Numbered from the stretch's first letter, positions 18,694 to 27,175 are shown. The stretch is DNA of 64,000 nucleotides from Streptomyces purpureus (GCF_014648195.1 NZ_BMQQ01000015.1:93362-157361), one strand, 5' to 3'. Translations and numbers: made by a program. Notes: generated by a model from the sequence alone, not told the origin.

Positions 18694-18873
18694 GTGGTGC
18701 GTTCTCCTTGTGCGATGCATATGTGGGACGACGCAGTCGCGGTCTGCAGCCCGTCGCTTGCGCACCGTAAGCATCATGCGTCGCAGGGGAGCTGGGCAAC
18801 GAATCCCGCGACGACCACCCGTTCAAGGGAACAACCGCTCCCACGTTCGTACGTTCGGGATAGCTGCCTCGGG

Positions 18874-19980
18874 TCACTCCCCGGCGGGTACGACGACGCC
18901 CTCAGGCTCGGGGTTCCGCTCCAGCAGGCGCCGGATCGCGGCCACCGCGGCCCGCCCCGCCCGGTTGGCCCCGATGGTCGAGGCCGACGGCCCGTACCCC
19001 ACCAGATGCACCCGCTCGTCGCGGACCGCCTGGGTGCCGTCGACCCGTATCCCGCCACCCGGCTCGCGCAGCCGCAGCGGCGCCAGATGGTCGATGGCCG
19101 CCCGGAATCCGGTCGCCCAGAGGATCACGTCCACCTCCAGGGTCCGGCCGTCGTCCCAGGCCACGCCGGTCGGAGTGATCCGGTCGAACATCGGCTGCCG
19201 GTCGAGGACGCCCCGGTCGCGCGCCGCCCGGATGGCGTCGTTGAGGGGCAGCCCGGTCACCGAGACCACGCTCTGCGGCGGCAGCCCCTGCCGTACGCGC
19301 TCCTCGACCAGGGCGACCGCGGCGCGCCCCTCCACCTCGCCGAACGGCCCCTCGCGGTACACCGGCTCCCGCCGCGTCACCCAGGTGGTCTCCGCCGCGG
19401 TATCCGCGATCTCCATCAGATGCTGCGTCCCGGACGCGCCGCCACCCACCACCAGGACCCGCTGCCCGGCGAACTCCTCAGGCCCCGGATAGTTCACGGT
19501 GTGCAGCTGGCGGCCCCGGAAGGTCTCCTGACCCGGGTAGCGGGGCCAGAACGGCCGGTCCCAGGTGCCGGTGGCGTTGATCAGCGCCCGGGCCGCGTAC
19601 GTCCCCTCCGACGACTCGACCAGCAGCCGCCCGCCCTCGCCCTCCCGGACCGCCCGCACGGTCACGGGCCGGTGGACGCGCAGCCCGAACCGCTCCTCGT
19701 ACGCCGTGAAGTACGCGCCGATCACCTTGGAGGACGGCCGGCTGCCGTCGGCACCGGTGAGCTCCATGCCGGGCAGCGCGTGCATGCCGTGGACCTTGCC
19801 GTACGTCAGCGAAGGCCAGCGGAACTGCCAGGCGCCGCCGGCCCGCGGCGCATGGTCCAGGACGACGAAGTCCCGGTCCGGCTCAAGCCCTGTACGCCGC
19901 AGGTGGTACGCGGCGGACAGCCCCGCCTGCCCGGCGCCGACGACCACCACGTCCAGCTCGTGTACCCCGAAACCGTTCAC
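18874..19980 (-). CDS. Flavin-containing monooxygenase / NAD(P)-binding protein
   Basis: About 368 residues from the GTG at 19980 ('VNGFGVHELDVVVVGAGQAG'). An ATG at 20094 would lengthen it with a non-conserved arginine/proline tail and overlap the start of divergent yjbQ, so the GTG is preferred. Seen: FAD-binding 'VVVVGAGQAGLSAAYHL', the group-typical 'GGAWQFRWPSL', NADP-binding 'VLVVGGGASGTQHLMEIA', and a late 'VDVILWATGFRAAIDHLAPL'. These mark the CzcO/YpbO-like flavoprotein monooxygenase group. The substrate cannot be inferred. A weak ribosome site makes the start uncertain. Confidence 0.85.
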   Translation of the reverse strand: MNGFGVHELDVVVVGAGQAGLSAAYHLRRTGLEPDRDFVVLDHAPRAGGAWQFRWPSLTYGKVHGMHALPGMELTGADGSRPSSKVIGAYFTAYEERFGLRVHRPVTVRAVREGEGGRLLVESSEGTYAARALINATGTWDRPFWPRYPGQETFRGRQLHTVNYPGPEEFAGQRVLVVGGGASGTQHLMEIADTAAETTWVTRREPVYREGPFGEVEGRAAVALVEERVRQGLPPQSVVSVTGLPLNDAIRAARDRGVLDRQPMFDRITPTGVAWDDGRTLEVDVILWATGFRAAIDHLAPLRLREPGGGIRVDGTQAVRDERVHLVGYGPSASTIGANRAGRAAVAAIRRLLERNPEPEGVVVPAGE

Positions 19981-20092
19981 GGTTCTACCAACCGGGGGAG
20001 GGGCCGGGATCTTCCCGCGGATCTTTCCGCGATCGTCGTGTCCGGGGCGGGGGACAGGCGCTCCAGTGCGGGCGGGCGGCAGGATGGGGCCC

Positions 20093-20515
20093 ATGTCCCC
20101 TCACTTCAGCACCAGGATCCTCGACGTCACGACGGGCCGGAAGGAGACGGTGACCGACCTGACCCACATCTGCGAACAGTTCCTCGCCGAAACCGCGGAC
20201 GGCCGCGACGGCCTCCTCAACCTCTTCGTCCCCCACGCCACCGCCGGAATCGCCATCATCGAGACCGGCGCGGGCAGCGACGACGACCTCATCACGGCCC
20301 TCCACCACCTCCTCCCGGCCGACGACCGCTGGCAACACCGCCACGGCACCCCCGGCCACGGCCGCGACCACGTCCTCCCGGCCCTGGTCCCCCCGCACGC
20401 GACGATCCCGGTCGTCGGCGGCCGCCTGGAACTGGGCACCTGGCAGTCCATCTGCCTGGTCGACACGAACAAGGACAACCCGCAGCGCCAGGTGCGGCTG
20501 AGCTTCCTGGGCTGA
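20093..20515 (+). CDS. yjbQ: YjbQ family protein (secondary thiamine-phosphate synthase)
   Basis: A 140-residue single-domain protein. Family motifs: 'NLFVPHATAGIAIIETGAG', 'RHGTPGHGRDHVLPALVPPH' with the clustered His residues, and the C-terminal 'LGTWQSICLVDTNKDNPQRQ' tail ending '...VRLSFLG'. E. coli YjbQ has weak thiamine-phosphate synthase activity; the physiological role is unclear. Its significance here is that a DNA copy of its last ~18 codons recurs five times downstream in the same orientation, so its 3' end appears to be a recombination target. In this resident copy the codons are CAG for Gln and the stop is TGA; the downstream copies use GAG and mostly TAG. Confidence 0.92.
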   Translation: MSPHFSTRILDVTTGRKETVTDLTHICEQFLAETADGRDGLLNLFVPHATAGIAIIETGAGSDDDLITALHHLLPADDRWQHRHGTPGHGRDHVLPALVPPHATIPVVGGRLELGTWQSICLVDTNKDNPQRQVRLSFLG

Positions 20516-20619
20516 TGATGACGACCACGGAGCGTTGTGCTCGGGCGTTCGGGCGCGGATCGGATGGCGAGGGGTGACCAGGGGCGTGAGGTCGCAGCGC
20601 TCATCAAGGGCCGTCGGCC

Positions 20620-20635
20620 CCCTCGGTAACGAGGG
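20620..20635. terminator. Small hairpin with GTAA loop
   Basis: CCCTCG (20620-20625) pairs with CGAGGG (20630-20635) across a GTAA loop, between the stops of yjbQ (+) and the agmatine deiminase (-). The surrounding ~200 bases hold no gene. Confidence 0.4.
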
Positions 20636-20716
20636 AAACGAAGGCGACCGACCCATCCAACAACGGAATCCTTGCCCGGGGTGGCGGGGTCGGCCTTCGC
20701 GGGGCGGCTTGGGCGG

Positions 20717-21835
20717 TCAGCCGAGCACGGGCACGTGCTGGGTGATGCAGTGGATGCCGCCGCCGCCCCAGGCCAGCGTCCGGCACGGGATGCCGGTGAC
20801 CTCCCGGCCCGGGAAGAGCGTCGCGAACTGCGCGAGGGCGGCCGCGTCGTCGGCCGCGACATCCGCCGTCGGCACGACCACGCTGCCGCGCGTCAGGTAG
20901 TAGTTGGTGTAGCTGAAGGTCTCCACCAGCGCGCCGTTGACCCGGAAGTGGGGCTGCTGGTGCAGCTCCACGATCTGGAAGGGGCGGCCGCACGCGTCCG
21001 TGGCGCCCTGCAGCACCGCCTTGTTGGCGGCCATTCGGGCGTGGTTGGGGTCGGCGGGATCCGGCTGGGTGTGCAGCAGGATTCGGGCCGGTCCGAGGTA
21101 GGCGGCGATCAGGTCGACGTGCCCGTCGGTGACCGTGTCGTTGTGGAGCCCGTACGGCAGCCAGATCACCTTGGTCGCCCCGTACGCGGCGAGCAGCGCC
21201 GACTCGATCTGGGCGCGGGTCAGGCCGGGGTTGCGGTTCGAGTTGAGCAGGCACTCCTCGGTGGTGATGAGCGTGCCCTGGCCGTCGGTGAGGACCGCGC
21301 CGCCCTCCAGGACGAGGTCCACGGCCTGGCGCGGCACCGCCAGGTGGTCGCAGACGCCGACCGGCAGGAAGTCGTCCTTGTCGTACGGGTACTTGTTGCC
21401 CCAGCCGTTGAACCGGAAGTCCAGGCCGGTGAGCCGGGTGCGGTCGGCGTTGCGGGTGAATACGGGGCCGGTGTCCCGGGTCCAGCAGTCGTTGATCGGG
21501 TACTCGATCACGGTGATGGCCGGTCCGCACTGCTGTCGGGCGTCCGCCGCGGTGCCCGGTTCGGCGACCATCAGGACGGGCTCGAAGCGGGCGACGGCCC
21601 GCGCGACGGCGGCGACCTCCGACTGGACGGCCTTCAGGAGGTTGCCCCAGCCGACATTGCGGTCCCACGGCCAGGCCATGACGCAGCGGGAGTGCGCCTC
21701 CCACTCGGCCGGGGCCGCGGCCGCGGGCGTGACGGCCGCGGCCGGGCTGGCGGGGGCGGTGCCGAGCGCGGTGCCGGCGGCCGTGGCCAGCGCGGCCGTG
21801 CAGAAGGCGCGTCGGGAGGTACGGGGTCGGTCCAT
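20717..21835 (-). CDS. Exported agmatine deiminase (peptidyl-arginine deiminase family)
   Basis: About 372 residues from the ATG at 21835, which has AAAGGA eight bases upstream. The leader has a Tat-like 'RTSRRAFCTAALATAAG' and an Ala-rich core; export is unusual for agmatine deiminases and suggests action outside the cell. Body motifs: 'WPWDRNVGWGNL', 'NDCWTRDTGPVFT' (substrate-binding Asp/Arg), 'LEGGAVLTDGQGTLITTEEC', 'GHVDLIAAYL' and 'AWGGGGIHCITQ' with the catalytic Cys. It converts agmatine to N-carbamoylputrescine and ammonia. A downstream partner of an APC permease gene on the same strand, it fits an agmatine or polyamine uptake and breakdown pair. Confidence 0.9.
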   Translation of the reverse strand: MDRPRTSRRAFCTAALATAAGTALGTAPASPAAAVTPAAAAPAEWEAHSRCVMAWPWDRNVGWGNLLKAVQSEVAAVARAVARFEPVLMVAEPGTAADARQQCGPAITVIEYPINDCWTRDTGPVFTRNADRTRLTGLDFRFNGWGNKYPYDKDDFLPVGVCDHLAVPRQAVDLVLEGGAVLTDGQGTLITTEECLLNSNRNPGLTRAQIESALLAAYGATKVIWLPYGLHNDTVTDGHVDLIAAYLGPARILLHTQPDPADPNHARMAANKAVLQGATDACGRPFQIVELHQQPHFRVNGALVETFSYTNYYLTRGSVVVPTADVAADDAAALAQFATLFPGREVTGIPCRTLAWGGGGIHCITQHVPVLG

Positions 21836-21934
21836 GGCGGTGTCCTTTCGCATACGGGGGACTCGGACCCGAGGACTCGGGCCGAGGGAGTACGGGGTGG
21901 GGCACGGTGCCGCCGGGGCCCGGGCCCGTCGGAC

Positions 21935-23485
21935 TCAGGCGGAAGTGGACGGGGAGGCGGTGGGGGATTCGGCCGGGGAGTCGGAGGGCGCGGCCGGATC
22001 GCGCAGGCGCTCGTGCGGGCGCTTGACGAGCAGGTAGAGCACACCGCTGCCCAGCACCACCGCGGTGCCGAGCGGCGCGGCCCACACCTGGTACCAGGGC
22101 GCGCCGGGCGGCGCGAGGACCGCGCGCGGCCAGCAGACGTTGACCAGCTGGAACGCGGTCCACAGCACCGCGAGCGCGTTCAGCACCGTGCCCGTGCGGC
22201 CCAGCCTGATGTGTCCCGACGGCACCCACGTCCCGCGCAGCCGGGCGATCAGCGCGGCCAGCGACACCAGGAAGAAGGGCAGGTAGGTAGCCGCGGTGCC
22301 GAAGGTGATCAGCGCGCCGATCGCGGTGGCGTTGAGGCCGAGGACGAGCGCCCCGCCACTGATCAGGGTCGACGCGATGAGCCCGCCGAGCGGCGCCTGC
22401 CGCCTGTTGACCCGGCGGACTTGCCGGGAGATCGGGAACACCCCGTCCCTCGACAGTGAGTACAGGCCGCGGGCCGAACCGCCCTGGGAGGCGACCGCAC
22501 AGGCCAGGAAGCCGACCAGGACGACCACCACGAACGGCTTGTCCGTCCAGCCGCCGAAGGCGTGCACCACGGCGGTCGTCACCGGGTCCACGTCCGCGCC
22601 CGCCACCACGTCCTCGGGCCGCGGGTGCGCCAGTGCCACGGCCATGGCGTTGAGGATCACCACCGCGCCCACGCTCAGCAGTGCCCACCACATGGCACGC
22701 GGCACCTGGCGCCCCGCGTCCTTGGTCTCCTCGGCCGTCGACACGCACGCGTCGAAGCCGATGAACGCCCAGCCGGCCACCGCGACCGCCGCCAGGAACC
22801 CGAGCACCGTGGAGTCGTCGGACAGCGACTCCGCGCCCAGCGTCCGGGTGAACAGCGCGAAGCCGTGCTCCCGGAAGAACAGCAGCAGGGCGAACCCCAC
22901 CAGGACCGAGGCGACGGCCTCGGCGGCGATGCCCAGCGAGACGAAGCGGCGCAGCAGGGTGATCCCGTACGCGTTCACCAGCAGGCCGGCCAGCAGGATG
23001 CCCACCGCCACGGCGACCAGGCCCCCGGGCGTCGGGGTCGCGCCGAACAGGGCGTACACCCAGGGAGCGGCGAGATACGCCACGGTGGTGTTGCCGAACA
23101 TCACCGCGAACTGCCAGACCCAGCCGCCCAGCCAGCCGAAGGACGGCCCGAGCAGCCGGCGGCCCCACTGGTACGGGCCGCCGGCCAGCGGCCACTGCGC
23201 GGTCAGCTCGCCGTACACGCTCACCACCAGGCACTGGCCGACGAGTACCAGGGGCAGTGCCCAGACCCACATGGGGCCCGCGACCATGGTGCCGACCATC
23301 GAGACGGCGTAGAGGGCGACGACCGGCGACACGACGGCGAAGCCCATCGAGATGTTCCCGAGGACGCCGAGGCTGCGCCGCAGCTCCTGGCGGTAGCCGA
23401 GCGCCCGCAGGCGCGAGGCCTCGGTGTCCTCCCCGGAGTCGGGGGAGGTCCGCCCGGCGGCCACCTCGTCCGTGACGTCACTCAT
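21935..23485 (-). CDS. APC-family amino acid/polyamine permease
   Basis: A 516-residue membrane protein with about 12 helices. Seen: the first-helix loop 'LGNISMGFAVVSPVVALYAV', 'AGGPYQWGRRLLGPSFGWLGG' (in parts), 'AFIGFDACVSTAEETKDAGR' (helix 6, the usual substrate region) and 'GGSARGLYSLSRDGVFP'. These place it in the APC superfamily close to the amino-acid/GABA/choline permeases. It lies 99 bases upstream of the agmatine deiminase on the same strand and is divergent from a TetR gene. Import of agmatine or a related amine is inferred from context only. Confidence 0.9.
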   Translation of the reverse strand: MSDVTDEVAAGRTSPDSGEDTEASRLRALGYRQELRRSLGVLGNISMGFAVVSPVVALYAVSMVGTMVAGPMWVWALPLVLVGQCLVVSVYGELTAQWPLAGGPYQWGRRLLGPSFGWLGGWVWQFAVMFGNTTVAYLAAPWVYALFGATPTPGGLVAVAVGILLAGLLVNAYGITLLRRFVSLGIAAEAVASVLVGFALLLFFREHGFALFTRTLGAESLSDDSTVLGFLAAVAVAGWAFIGFDACVSTAEETKDAGRQVPRAMWWALLSVGAVVILNAMAVALAHPRPEDVVAGADVDPVTTAVVHAFGGWTDKPFVVVVLVGFLACAVASQGGSARGLYSLSRDGVFPISRQVRRVNRRQAPLGGLIASTLISGGALVLGLNATAIGALITFGTAATYLPFFLVSLAALIARLRGTWVPSGHIRLGRTGTVLNALAVLWTAFQLVNVCWPRAVLAPPGAPWYQVWAAPLGTAVVLGSGVLYLLVKRPHERLRDPAAPSDSPAESPTASPSTSA

Positions 23486-23502
23486 GATCGCTCCAACTTA
23501 AA

Positions 23503-23521
23503 TCTAACCGCGTTCGGTAAA
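23503..23521. promoter_or_regulatory. Candidate TetR operator
   Basis: ACCG (23507) and CGGT (23515) form a short inverted repeat around CGTT in an AT-rich patch just upstream of the permease start, in the 126-base gap shared with the divergent TetR gene. The match is short, so this is a weak call. Confidence 0.25.
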
Positions 23522-23611
23522 TGGGTGGCTGGAATGTAGCGGCCGCCGCCTGGGCTTGTGAAGCGTTCCTGACAGGTAATGTTCGGGGCCTGAGAAGGAA
23601 GGAGTGCGTCC

Positions 23612-24241
23612 ATGCCCCGGCCCAGACAGACCCTCCTGAGCCGTGCGATCATCGCCCGCGCGGCCCTGGAACTACTCGAGGAGCACGGGGTCGAGGCGCT
23701 CAAGATGCGGACCCTCGCCGAACGGCTCGGGGTCAAGGGCGCGTCCCTCTATCACCACGTCCGGTCGAAGGACGACCTGCTCGACGCCGCCTCGGAGCTC
23801 ATCAACGACGAGATCGCCCTCGGGCCGCTGACCGACCCGGGCGGCCCGGCCGGTATCACCGCGTACGCCCACGGCTACCGCCGCGTCTACCTGCGCTATC
23901 CGCACATGATCCCGCTGGTGGCCCGGCACCGCGTCACCTCGGCCAAGGCACTTCGCGGCTACGACGCGCTCCTCGACGCCCTGGTGAAGGCCGGCTGCAC
24001 ACCGGCCGGAGCCGCCGAGGCCGCCGCCGCGATCGACAACCTGGTACTCGGCTCTGCCCTGGAGACCTTCACCGCAGGCTTCCACCGCCCGCCCGCCGCC
24101 TACCGCCCGGAGTTCCCCACCCTGGCCGACGCGCTCACCGCCGCCGACGCGGCCCCCGGCGCCCTCGCGGGCCTGGACACCCGTGGCTTCGACCTCGGTC
24201 TGCGCCTCATCCTCGCGGGCATCGGCGGGCACGGCGTCTGA
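23612..24241 (+). CDS. TetR-family transcriptional regulator
   Basis: A 209-residue repressor. The N-terminal helix-turn-helix is 'MRTLAERLGVKGASLYHHVR' followed by 'SKDDLLDAAS', the closest match being the TetR subgroup with the TetR_C_1 ligand domain. The start has GAAGGAAGGAG about nine bases upstream. It is divergent from the permease/deiminase pair and probably controls them in response to a small molecule. The C-terminal domain is Ala-rich, and the ligand cannot be predicted. It is the last apparently intact gene before a stretch of decayed fragments. Confidence 0.9.
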   Translation: MPRPRQTLLSRAIIARAALELLEEHGVEALKMRTLAERLGVKGASLYHHVRSKDDLLDAASELINDEIALGPLTDPGGPAGITAYAHGYRRVYLRYPHMIPLVARHRVTSAKALRGYDALLDALVKAGCTPAGAAEAAAAIDNLVLGSALETFTAGFHRPPAAYRPEFPTLADALTAADAAPGALAGLDTRGFDLGLRLILAGIGGHGV

Positions 24242-24295
24242 CGGCCCGTAAGCCGGACGGCGGTATGAAGACGCGCCTGACGGGGCGGGAGCCGG

Positions 24296-24420
24296 GGCCG
24301 GTCAGTGCGGCGTGCCCCGGGCCGCCACCAGCAGGTGGTCGCTCCCGGTCTCGGGCCGGACACGGATCCGGCCGACGGCCACCCGCCGGCACCGGTCGAA
24401 CCGGGCACGGGCCGGCTCAA
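24296..24420 (-). pseudogene. C-terminal remnant of an unidentified gene
   Basis: On the minus strand a ~37-residue stretch reads '...RFDRCRRVAVGRIRVRPETG' then 'SDHLLVAARGTPH' and a stop at about 24302. It has protein-like codon use but no start or N-terminal part: the next upstream bases belong to a different remnant. It is probably the end of a truncated gene. Family not recognised. Confidence 0.35.
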
Positions 24421-24422
24421 GC

Positions 24423-24700
24423 CGAACTGACGCCGCTGCGGGTGAGGGCGAACACCCCGCCGACGATCAGCGCGATGCCGGCCAGGTGGGGCAGCAGCCA
24501 CCCGCCGGTTCGGCGTCCTCCTCGTAGAGCAGGACGCCGAGGGGGCCGCCTTGCATGGCGTGCTCCAGCAGCATGGCCGCGATTCCGGCCACGCAGAACG
24601 CCTGGGTCTGCCAGGGCGTCAGGAAGGCGACGAGCCCGTCCCCTCCGCAGGCGTAGGCCGATCCGCTCAGTCTCTCCCCGGGAGACGAGACCAACCCGAC
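24423..24700 (-). pseudogene. Decayed DMT/EamA-type transporter
   Basis: The minus strand holds pieces of a drug/metabolite transporter: 'GLVAFLTPWQTQAFCVAGIA', then 'MQGGPLGVLLYEEDAEPAGG' where the helix normally between 'GPL' and 'GVLLYGE' is missing, and in another frame 'HLAGIALIVGGVFALTRSG' as the last helix. The missing stretch and frame change show a broken gene. It is part of a run of remnants between the TetR gene and the first yjbQ-tail repeat. Confidence 0.55.
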
Positions 24701-24728
24701 CTGGGACGGGAGAGTCGACTTTCGCCCG

Positions 24729-24753
24729 GCGCTCAGCCTGTAAGGCTGAGCGC
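24729..24753. terminator. Perfect 11-bp hairpin
   Basis: GCGCTCAGCCT (24729-24739) pairs with AGGCTGAGCGC (24743-24753) over a GTA loop. No intact gene ends next to it, so it may be left from a lost gene or be an independent RNA hairpin. Confidence 0.45.
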
Positions 24754-24826
24754 TCTGCGGGACCGTGCCCGAGGCTGCGGAGACCCCGTGAGCGGGCACT
24801 GCTCTACGGTCCACGAGAGGAAGCCA

Positions 24827-24914
24827 CGTACGCCGAGGGTTGTCCTTGCGGAGGTTGGCGGACACGAACAAGGACAACCCGGAGCGGCAGGTCCGGCTGA
24901 CGTTTCTCGGGTAG
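24827..24914 (+). repeat. yjbQ-tail repeat, copy 1 (candidate attachment junction)
   Basis: The right half reads in frame ADTNKDNPERQVRLTFLG then TAG, the yjbQ C-terminus. The left half (24827-24868) is absent from yjbQ but shared with copies 3-5. A perfect 12-bp inverted repeat, GGGTTGTCCTTG (24837-24848) and CAAGGACAACCC (24869-24880), spans the junction with 20 bases between. The next ~60 bases resemble the sequence after copy 2, as if part of a yjbQ 3' flank came along. Confidence 0.75.
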
Positions 24915-25314
24915 CGCCGGACTGTAGGCGGGATCTGCGGCCGCACCTACAGCTCGTCCGGGCATGCTCGGGTGGAGTGGCGGAGCCTCCCGTGCGGGAT
25001 TCGCCCCTACGAGCGTGGTGTCAGCCTTCACAGGGGCGCTTGCAACCCGACCGTCGGGCTGCATGTGCCGCGCGATTGCACCGCCCCTACCCCGTTCATG
25101 CCAATCGTGATCACCTGCTTGCTGTTGCGGCTGCGATCCGTCACTGCAAGAAGCCGTTGCGCTTTTCACGCCCCGCGCGTCAGCGTGGACATGCCTAGCA
25201 GGTGCCCGTACTGCGGTCAGTACCACGAACGATCGATCACGAACCGAGGAAGATCGGATGTGACGCCCACCGAACACACCCCGCACCACTCATCGAGTGA
25301 GAGTGCGAGCGCGC
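24915..25314. other. No recognisable gene
   Basis: About 400 bases. The first ~60 resemble the flank of repeat copy 2. GC is a little lower around 25080-25260. A short plus-strand frame containing 'MPSRCPYCGQYHERSITN' (about 25191) is open but has no convincing start, family or length. Probably remnant sequence. Confidence 0.4.
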
Positions 25315-25485
25315 CTACGTCCACGCCTGCATGGGCAGCGCGGGGAACACGACCAGCGAGCCGTCCTTGTCGCGGGCGATCTCAATCTCCACCTCGGTCG
25401 CGGGGCTGTTGACCACGACGCCGTCGCCCAGCTTGTGAAGCCCGTTTGCCGCGCGCAGCAGGCGATCGACGTCACCGATGTGCAT
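25315..25485 (-). CDS. Small hypothetical protein (56 residues)
   Basis: From the ATG at 25485: 'MHIGDVDRLLRAANGLHKLG' followed by a beta-rich 'VEIEIARDKDGSLVVFPALP', ending 'MQAWT'. The composition is protein-like and the third codon positions are GC-rich, which supports coding. No family recognised. It resembles short proteins that partner plasmid or toxin-antitoxin genes only in size. It is divergent from the TPR fragment. Confidence 0.45.
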   Translation of the reverse strand: MHIGDVDRLLRAANGLHKLGDGVVVNSPATEVEIEIARDKDGSLVVFPALPMQAWT

Positions 25486-25560
25486 CAGGTGACGCCACGA
25501 AGTCCTCTCCGACGCGGCGAGGGGCGATGAAGAGCCGGTAGAGCACGACGAGGAGCGGCG

Positions 25561-26076
25561 GGCACGGCGTACGAGCGGGCCTTGGCGGCGCACGCGCAGG
25601 CGCCGAACCCGTCCCTGCTCATGCACATGATGTGCGAGTTCGCGCGTCTGGTCATGGACGCGCAGGGCTCGGAGGGCCTGGAGACGGCGCTGAAGCATCT
25701 CGCCGAGGCGGACGCGCTGGCGGCATCCGTGCCGGAGGGTACGGAGGGCTTCGTGCCCTGGTTCGAGCGGGGCACCGTGCACTACCGCCGGGGCCGCGTC
25801 CTGGCGGAGGCGGAGCGGTTCGAGGAGGCCCTGGCCGAGACGGAGGCCGCCGTCGCCGCCCACGAACAGGGCGGCGAGGAGGGCGAGTCGGCGCGTGCCG
25901 AGGCGGTCCGGATCGCCGCGCTGATCGAGGGCAACGCGCTGCGCCGGTTCAAGGAGGCCATCGCCCGGCTGACGACGGCGGCGGCACGCTGCCGGAAGGC
26001 CGGCCTCTCGGAGGCAGCGCAGATCCTCGACGCGCTGCGGCAGGACTACATGTCACGGCTGACAGAGGGCCGTTGA
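25561..26076 (+). pseudogene. C-terminal fragment of a TPR protein
   Basis: The frame from about 25561 gives 'GTAYERALAAHAQAPNPSLL', several helix pairs including 'ALAETEAAVAAHEQGGEE' and 'RFKEAIARLTTAAARCRKAG', and ends 'LDALRQDYMSRLTEGR'. This is tetratricopeptide-like helical-hairpin sequence such as forms the tail of long Streptomyces TPR regulators. A TTG at 25582 could serve as a start, but there is no ribosome site and the repeats begin mid-unit, so an N-terminally truncated gene is more likely. A very strong hairpin follows, so the 3' end with its terminator is preserved. Confidence 0.5.
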
Positions 26077-26090
26077 GTCGGCGTCGCGCC

Positions 26091-26141
26091 AACCGCCCCC
26101 GGGGCCCGGCCGTGCACTACGGCCGGGCCCCGGGGGCGGTT
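26091..26141. terminator. Perfect 23-bp hairpin
   Basis: Bases 26091-26113 pair without a mismatch with 26119-26141 over a GCACT loop. Fifteen bases after the stop of the TPR fragment, it is an exceptionally stable terminator. Confidence 0.8.
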
Positions 26142-26441
26142 GCGGCCGATGTCAGAGCCCGCGGACAGCGTGCCTTGTCCGGTGGATCGATCGCGAACGA
26201 TCGCGAGAGGACGCAACTGTGCAGGATGTGGCACATAACGAGGTCGGCGAGGAGCGCATCGCCCGTGTCCTGGAGGACATCGAGGGGAGGGGCGGGCATT
26301 TGGCCGACGCCACAGCATGCGGTAGGACACCGTCTCCCCGAAGGCGGGAGGGCCGAGCAGCCCGCGGATGTAGTCCCGCCTCGCTACACTCCCCACCGCC
26401 AGGCCGTTGACCAGGAGAAATACAGAAATCCTGCTGGAGTA
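26142..26441. other. Gap with one doubtful small ORF
   Basis: About 300 bases. A GTG at 26219, with GAGAGGA nine bases upstream, opens a 63-codon frame starting 'VQDVAHNEVGEERIARVLED' whose second half turns into arginine/proline-rich sequence, so at most its first ~35 codons look genuine. A direct repeat CGATCGCGA (near 26188 and 26198) lies just upstream. Nothing else is recognised. Confidence 0.3.
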
Positions 26442-27026
26442 CTAAGCCTTGATTGGTGCGGCAGACCTGGCGGCCTGTTCGATCTTCGCGCAGTAGGCCG
26501 CACGGGCTTCCTCGTCGATCCGCTTCTCGTGTTCGGGGCGCATCCCGGTGCGGCCGTCGAGGCCCTCGCGCAGGATGTCGGCGTGTCCGGCATGCCGGTT
26601 GGACTCGCCGAGAACATGGACCAGGATGGCGAACAGGTTCGTGTTGGAATAAGGCTCCGGCCACCACGGCACGTGGCCGGGGGCGTCGAGGGGAAGCTCG
26701 TTGATCGTCGCGTCCGAGTGTTCCCACGTGCGCCGGTAGAACCCGATGATCTGGTCGCGGGTCTCGTCCTCGGCCGCCCACAGATCGCTGCCGTTGGAGT
26801 CCTGCCACCGGGGCAGCGGTTCCGGGGAAGGGCGGTCGAAGACCTCGCCGAAGTACCTGGCCTCGACGGTGGCCACGTGTTTGACCAGGCCGAGGAGGTT
26901 GGTCCCGGTCGCTGTCAAAGGTCGGCGGGCGTCGTATTCGGACAAGCCGTCGAGTTTCCAGAGCAGCGCCTTGCGGTCCCGCCGCAGTCTCCCGTGCAGG
27001 TTGTCTTTCGCGAATTCATCGATCAT
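26442..27026 (-). CDS. DinB-family (DUF664) protein
   Basis: About 194 residues. The start is taken as the ATG at 27026 ('MIDEFAKDNLHGRLRRDRKA'). Seen: 'LLWKLDGLSEYDARRPLTAT' and 'NLLGLVKHVATVEARYFGEV' with the first metal His, and 'ILVHVLGESNRHAGHADILR' with the second and third His. This is the DinB/YfiT-like four-helix bundle with a three-His metal site. In actinobacteria such proteins include mycothiol- or bacillithiol-dependent transferases and resistance proteins; the substrate is not inferable. Intact in length, and flanked on both sides by fragments. Confidence 0.85.
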   Translation of the reverse strand: MIDEFAKDNLHGRLRRDRKALLWKLDGLSEYDARRPLTATGTNLLGLVKHVATVEARYFGEVFDRPSPEPLPRWQDSNGSDLWAAEDETRDQIIGFYRRTWEHSDATINELPLDAPGHVPWWPEPYSNTNLFAILVHVLGESNRHAGHADILREGLDGRTGMRPEHEKRIDEEARAAYCAKIEQAARSAAPIKA

Positions 27027-27049
27027 GCGGCATGAGCCTGTCATGGCCT

Positions 27050-27161
27050 GCTCGTGGTCTCAAGATCCCGTACGTGGTCCGCAACGACCGGCAGAGCCGA
27101 GGCCTGTCCATGGCCGCCGCCCTGACCTGCTACAAGAAGCTCGCGAAACTTGCCACGTGAG
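27050..27161 (+). pseudogene. C-terminal remnant of an unidentified gene
   Basis: In frame on the plus strand: 'ARGLKIPYVVRNDRQSRGLS' then 'MAAALTCYKKLAKLAT' and TGA. It is protein-like but has no start and abuts the DinB start region upstream. Family not recognised. Confidence 0.35.
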
Positions 27162-27175
27162 ACAACTTCTGAATG

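Noticed and set aside
20463..20515. Search for the junction left arm in yjbQ itself.
   Set aside because: The 12 bases expected 20 bases upstream of CAAGGACAACCC do not match, so the resident gene is not itself a copy of the junction.
26117..26299. 60-codon minus-strand frame starting MPAPPLDVLQDTGDALL.
   Set aside because: No ribosome site, ends inside the 23-bp hairpin, and the tail is low-complexity; not supported as a gene.
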